Assembly: GCA_031275515.1 (NCBI GenBank)
Contig: JAISOQ010000267.1
Location: 1 to 7,269, forward strand
Source: Treponema sp.
Lineage (GTDB): Bacteria; Spirochaetota; Spirochaetia; Treponematales; Breznakiellaceae
DNA length: 7,269 bases
Direction: 5' to 3'
A program made the translations under genes and the position numbers. Positions 5,449-7,269 of the stretch are shown one piece after another. Below the pieces are notes generated by a model. The model worked only from the letters and a program-made list of their open reading frames with translations, had not been told where the DNA came from and made no database searches. Each line of letters starts with the position of its first letter. Positions within the stretch are counted from its first letter, which is position 1.

Positions 5449-6372
5449 ATGCTGAAACCTAATAAACCGGTTATTATCACGTTTCTCGCTCCGGCGGTGA
5501 TCTGTTATGCTCTGGTCTTTCTGTATCCCACCCTCCGGACCCTGACGATGAGTTTCTTCAAAGTAGAAAGCGTGTCGGACCCGGTATCGAAATGGACCTT
5601 TACCGGGTTCGGCAATTACCTCAAACTTTTTGCCGCGCCTATCTTTCTTCAGTCCCTGAAAAATATAGGCAGAATCTGGCTTGCCGGCGGCTGCGGCGTG
5701 ATGTTTCTGGCCCTGCTTTTTGCGGTGATCCTTACCAACAATCCCGGCGGCAGGCAGCAGGCGGTGAAGTTTTTCCGCAGCGTCATCTACCTTCCCAATG
5801 TGGTCAGCGCCGTCGCTATGGGAACCATGTGGATCAATTACGTGTATAATTCCGATTATGGGCTGCTTCACAACGCGCTTGCCTTCTTCAAGCTGGAAGG
5901 GGCAAGCCGGACACTCTGGACGGCGCCGGGCAACCTGTTTTGGAGTATGCTCGCGGCCTACTGCTTTGGCATGGTGGGCTATCACATGCTCATCTTCATG
6001 AGCGGCATAGAGCAGATCCCCCGGGATTACTACGAAGCCGCCTACCTTGCCGGGGCCAACGGGCTGCAACGCTTTTTCTATGTGACTATCCCCAACATGC
6101 GGGGGGTCATTCGTACCAACATCGTCATGTGGACCGTGTTCACCGTTGGGTTCTTCGTGTGGGGCCAGCTCTTTAGCCCGGTAAACCTCTCCAACGACAC
6201 AGTGGCCCCCATGAACTACATGTACGAGCTGGTCTTTGGGGCCTCGTCTTCGGCAATCACGGCCCGGGATTCCGGCGCAGGCGCGGCCATCGGGGTGATC
6301 CTCGCCCTCATCGTGGTTGGGGTGTTCTTTGCGACAAGCGCCATCGTCAAAAACGATGACGCGGAACTGTAA
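5449..6372 (+). CDS. ABC sugar importer permease 1 (MalF-type)
   Basis: Inner-membrane subunit of a carbohydrate ABC importer (CUT1, MalF/UgpA-like). The 307-residue protein has about six hydrophobic spans, near residues 8-28, 77-97, 112-133, 163-184, 222-243 and 278-300. The cytoplasmic EAA loop that docks the ATPase is clear: YYEAAYLAGANGLQRF (194-209) continuing to FYVTIP, with the conserved EAA, the invariant Gly at 202 and the final Pro. The ATG follows AGGAGG (5439-5444) by four bases. It sits 29 bases after the binding protein and 12 bases before the second permease, so all three are surely co-transcribed. Like many CUT1 systems, the cluster has no ATPase gene in view. The short N terminus, without MalF's extra helices, is normal for the UgpA-like branch. 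Confidence 0.93.
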   Translation: MLKPNKPVIITFLAPAVICYALVFLYPTLRTLTMSFFKVESVSDPVSKWTFTGFGNYLKLFAAPIFLQSLKNIGRIWLAGGCGVMFLALLFAVILTNNPGGRQQAVKFFRSVIYLPNVVSAVAMGTMWINYVYNSDYGLLHNALAFFKLEGASRTLWTAPGNLFWSMLAAYCFGMVGYHMLIFMSGIEQIPRDYYEAAYLAGANGLQRFFYVTIPNMRGVIRTNIVMWTVFTVGFFVWGQLFSPVNLSNDTVAPMNYMYELVFGASSSAITARDSGAGAAIGVILALIVVGVFFATSAIVKNDDAEL

Positions 6373-6384
6373 GGAGGCGGCGGT

Positions 6385-7224
6385 ATGCTGGTAAAAGGGC
6401 GCTTTTCTTCGGCTGTGGGTTACGCCTTGGTGAGCCTGTGGGTCATCTTCACCTTCGTGCTCATAGGCTGGGTTTTCTTCGCCTCCCTGTCAACGTCGCC
6501 GGAAATATTTTCCGATCACATGTTCAAGTTTCAAAGCGGTCTGCATTTTGAAAATTATGTAAAAGCCTGGACCACCCAGCGGGTTTCGGTTTTCTTCATG
6601 AATTCCCTGCTCTACACCGCGGTATCCTGTACGGCCATCATTCTGATTGCCGCTCCCGCGGCATACGTCCTTTCCCGCTATGCCTTTTCCAGCCGCAGCT
6701 TTATCCAGAGTATGTTCGCCGCCGCCCTGGGTATCCCGGTTATCATGATCATCATGCCCCTGTTCGGCATGGTCTCCATGATGCGTCTTACCAACAACCG
6801 CTGGGTGCTGATGTTCCTCTACACGTCGATGAACGTTCCCTTTGGGATCTTCTTCCTCCTGGCTTTCTTCAAAAACTTGTCCTTTACCTACGAGGAAGCC
6901 GCCGCCATAGACGGCTGTTCCCCTTTTGGGACCTTCTGGCGCATCATGTTCCCCCTGGTACAGCCCGGCGTCATCACGGTGTCCATCTTCAACTTCATCA
7001 CCATCTGGAACGAATACTTCATGTCCCTCATCTTTGCCAACCGGTCCACGGTACGCCCGGTGGCGGTGGGTCTTTACAGTATGATCCAGTCCATGCGCTA
7101 CACCGGCGACTGGGGCGGCATGTTTGCCAGCGTGGTCATTGTCTTTCTGCCCACCTTCGTTCTGTATATTCTGCTGTCGGAAAAGATCATCAAGGGCGTT
7201 ACCGCAGGGGCGATCAAGGGCTGA
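6385..7224 (+). CDS. ABC sugar importer permease 2 (MalG-type)
   Basis: The second inner-membrane subunit, expected to pair with permease 1 as a heterodimer (CUT1, MalG/UgpE-like). Its 279 residues have about six membrane spans, near 11-34, 73-98, 107-130, 139-162, 197-216 and 247-266. The EAA loop is YEEAAAIDGCSPFGTF (169-184) followed by WRIMFPLVQPG, with the conserved Glu-Ala-Ala, Gly at 177 and Pro at 190. TIWNEYFMSL (206-215) is a recurrent MalG-type motif in the fifth span. The ribosome site AAGGAGG (6371-6377) overlaps the preceding gene's TAA and lies seven bases before the ATG, favouring translational coupling with permease 1. The gene is complete and ends in TGA at 7222-7224. It is the last gene in view; whether the transcript continues is unknown. 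Confidence 0.93.
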   Translation: MLVKGRFSSAVGYALVSLWVIFTFVLIGWVFFASLSTSPEIFSDHMFKFQSGLHFENYVKAWTTQRVSVFFMNSLLYTAVSCTAIILIAAPAAYVLSRYAFSSRSFIQSMFAAALGIPVIMIIMPLFGMVSMMRLTNNRWVLMFLYTSMNVPFGIFFLLAFFKNLSFTYEEAAAIDGCSPFGTFWRIMFPLVQPGVITVSIFNFITIWNEYFMSLIFANRSTVRPVAVGLYSMIQSMRYTGDWGGMFASVVIVFLPTFVLYILLSEKIIKGVTAGAIKG

Positions 7225-7269
7225 CCCGGAAACACGGCTGCATGCAGCGCAGCGCAGAAAAGTTAAAAA
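7225..7269. other. Start of spacer after permease 2
   Basis: Forty-five bases follow the last stop codon. They contain a 12-base perfect palindrome GCTGCATGCAGC (7237-7248) running into GCAGC-type repeats, then an A-rich end. The palindrome has no room for a loop and no T-run follows, so I do not call a terminator. Confidence 0.3.

Noticed and set aside
1..7269. CRISPR arrays, tRNA or rRNA genes, insertion sequences
   Set aside because: I saw no regularly spaced repeats, no tRNA-like cloverleaf and no transposase on either strand. The two hairpin copies are too far apart and too few for CRISPR.

Overview
The window is about half G+C in its genes and looks like an accessory catabolic stretch of a bacterial chromosome. 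The organism cannot be named from sequence alone. The mix of a lipoprotein-anchored sugar ABC importer without its own ATPase, an N-acetylhexosamine-1-kinase-like protein and a stand-alone family-9-like carbohydrate-binding protein would fit a host-associated spirochaete such as a gut Treponema; this is inference, not proof.

Layout. The left arm (1-1631) is on the minus strand. A YmdB-family metallophosphoesterase (822-1631) is followed after 45 bases by a ZIP-family metal transporter (1-776), which runs off the window edge before its stop codon. The centre (1632-2166) is a divergent, markedly AT-rich intergenic region. It holds a likely leftward promoter, a likely rightward promoter, several perfect or near-perfect dyads, and the first copy of a ~50-base hairpin repeat. 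The second copy lies 961 bases further right, in the next intergenic gap.

The right arm (2167-7224) is all on the plus strand and reads as one sugar-uptake and activation cluster. Its genes are a cytoplasmic CBM9-like protein (2167-2811), a NahK-like sugar 1-kinase (2979-4103), a solute-binding lipoprotein (4166-5419), a MalF-type permease (5449-6372) and a MalG-type permease (6385-7224). The last three are tightly packed, each with a strong Shine-Dalgarno sequence. A candidate extra promoter sits at the end of the kinase gene. No ABC ATPase, glycosidase or phosphorylase is in view, so the importer probably uses a shared MsmK/UgpC-type ATPase encoded elsewhere, and the enzyme that would feed the kinase must lie outside.

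Working model: the lipoprotein captures an oligosaccharide, the two permeases import it, an enzyme encoded elsewhere releases a hexosamine (as in the galacto-N-biose/lacto-N-biose pathway), and the kinase phosphorylates it at C1. The role of the CBM9-like protein is unknown. The least explained parts are the duplicated hairpin element, the perfect 10-bp dyad at 1766-1789, and a short reading frame (2085-2180) that overlaps the start of the CBM9-like gene.
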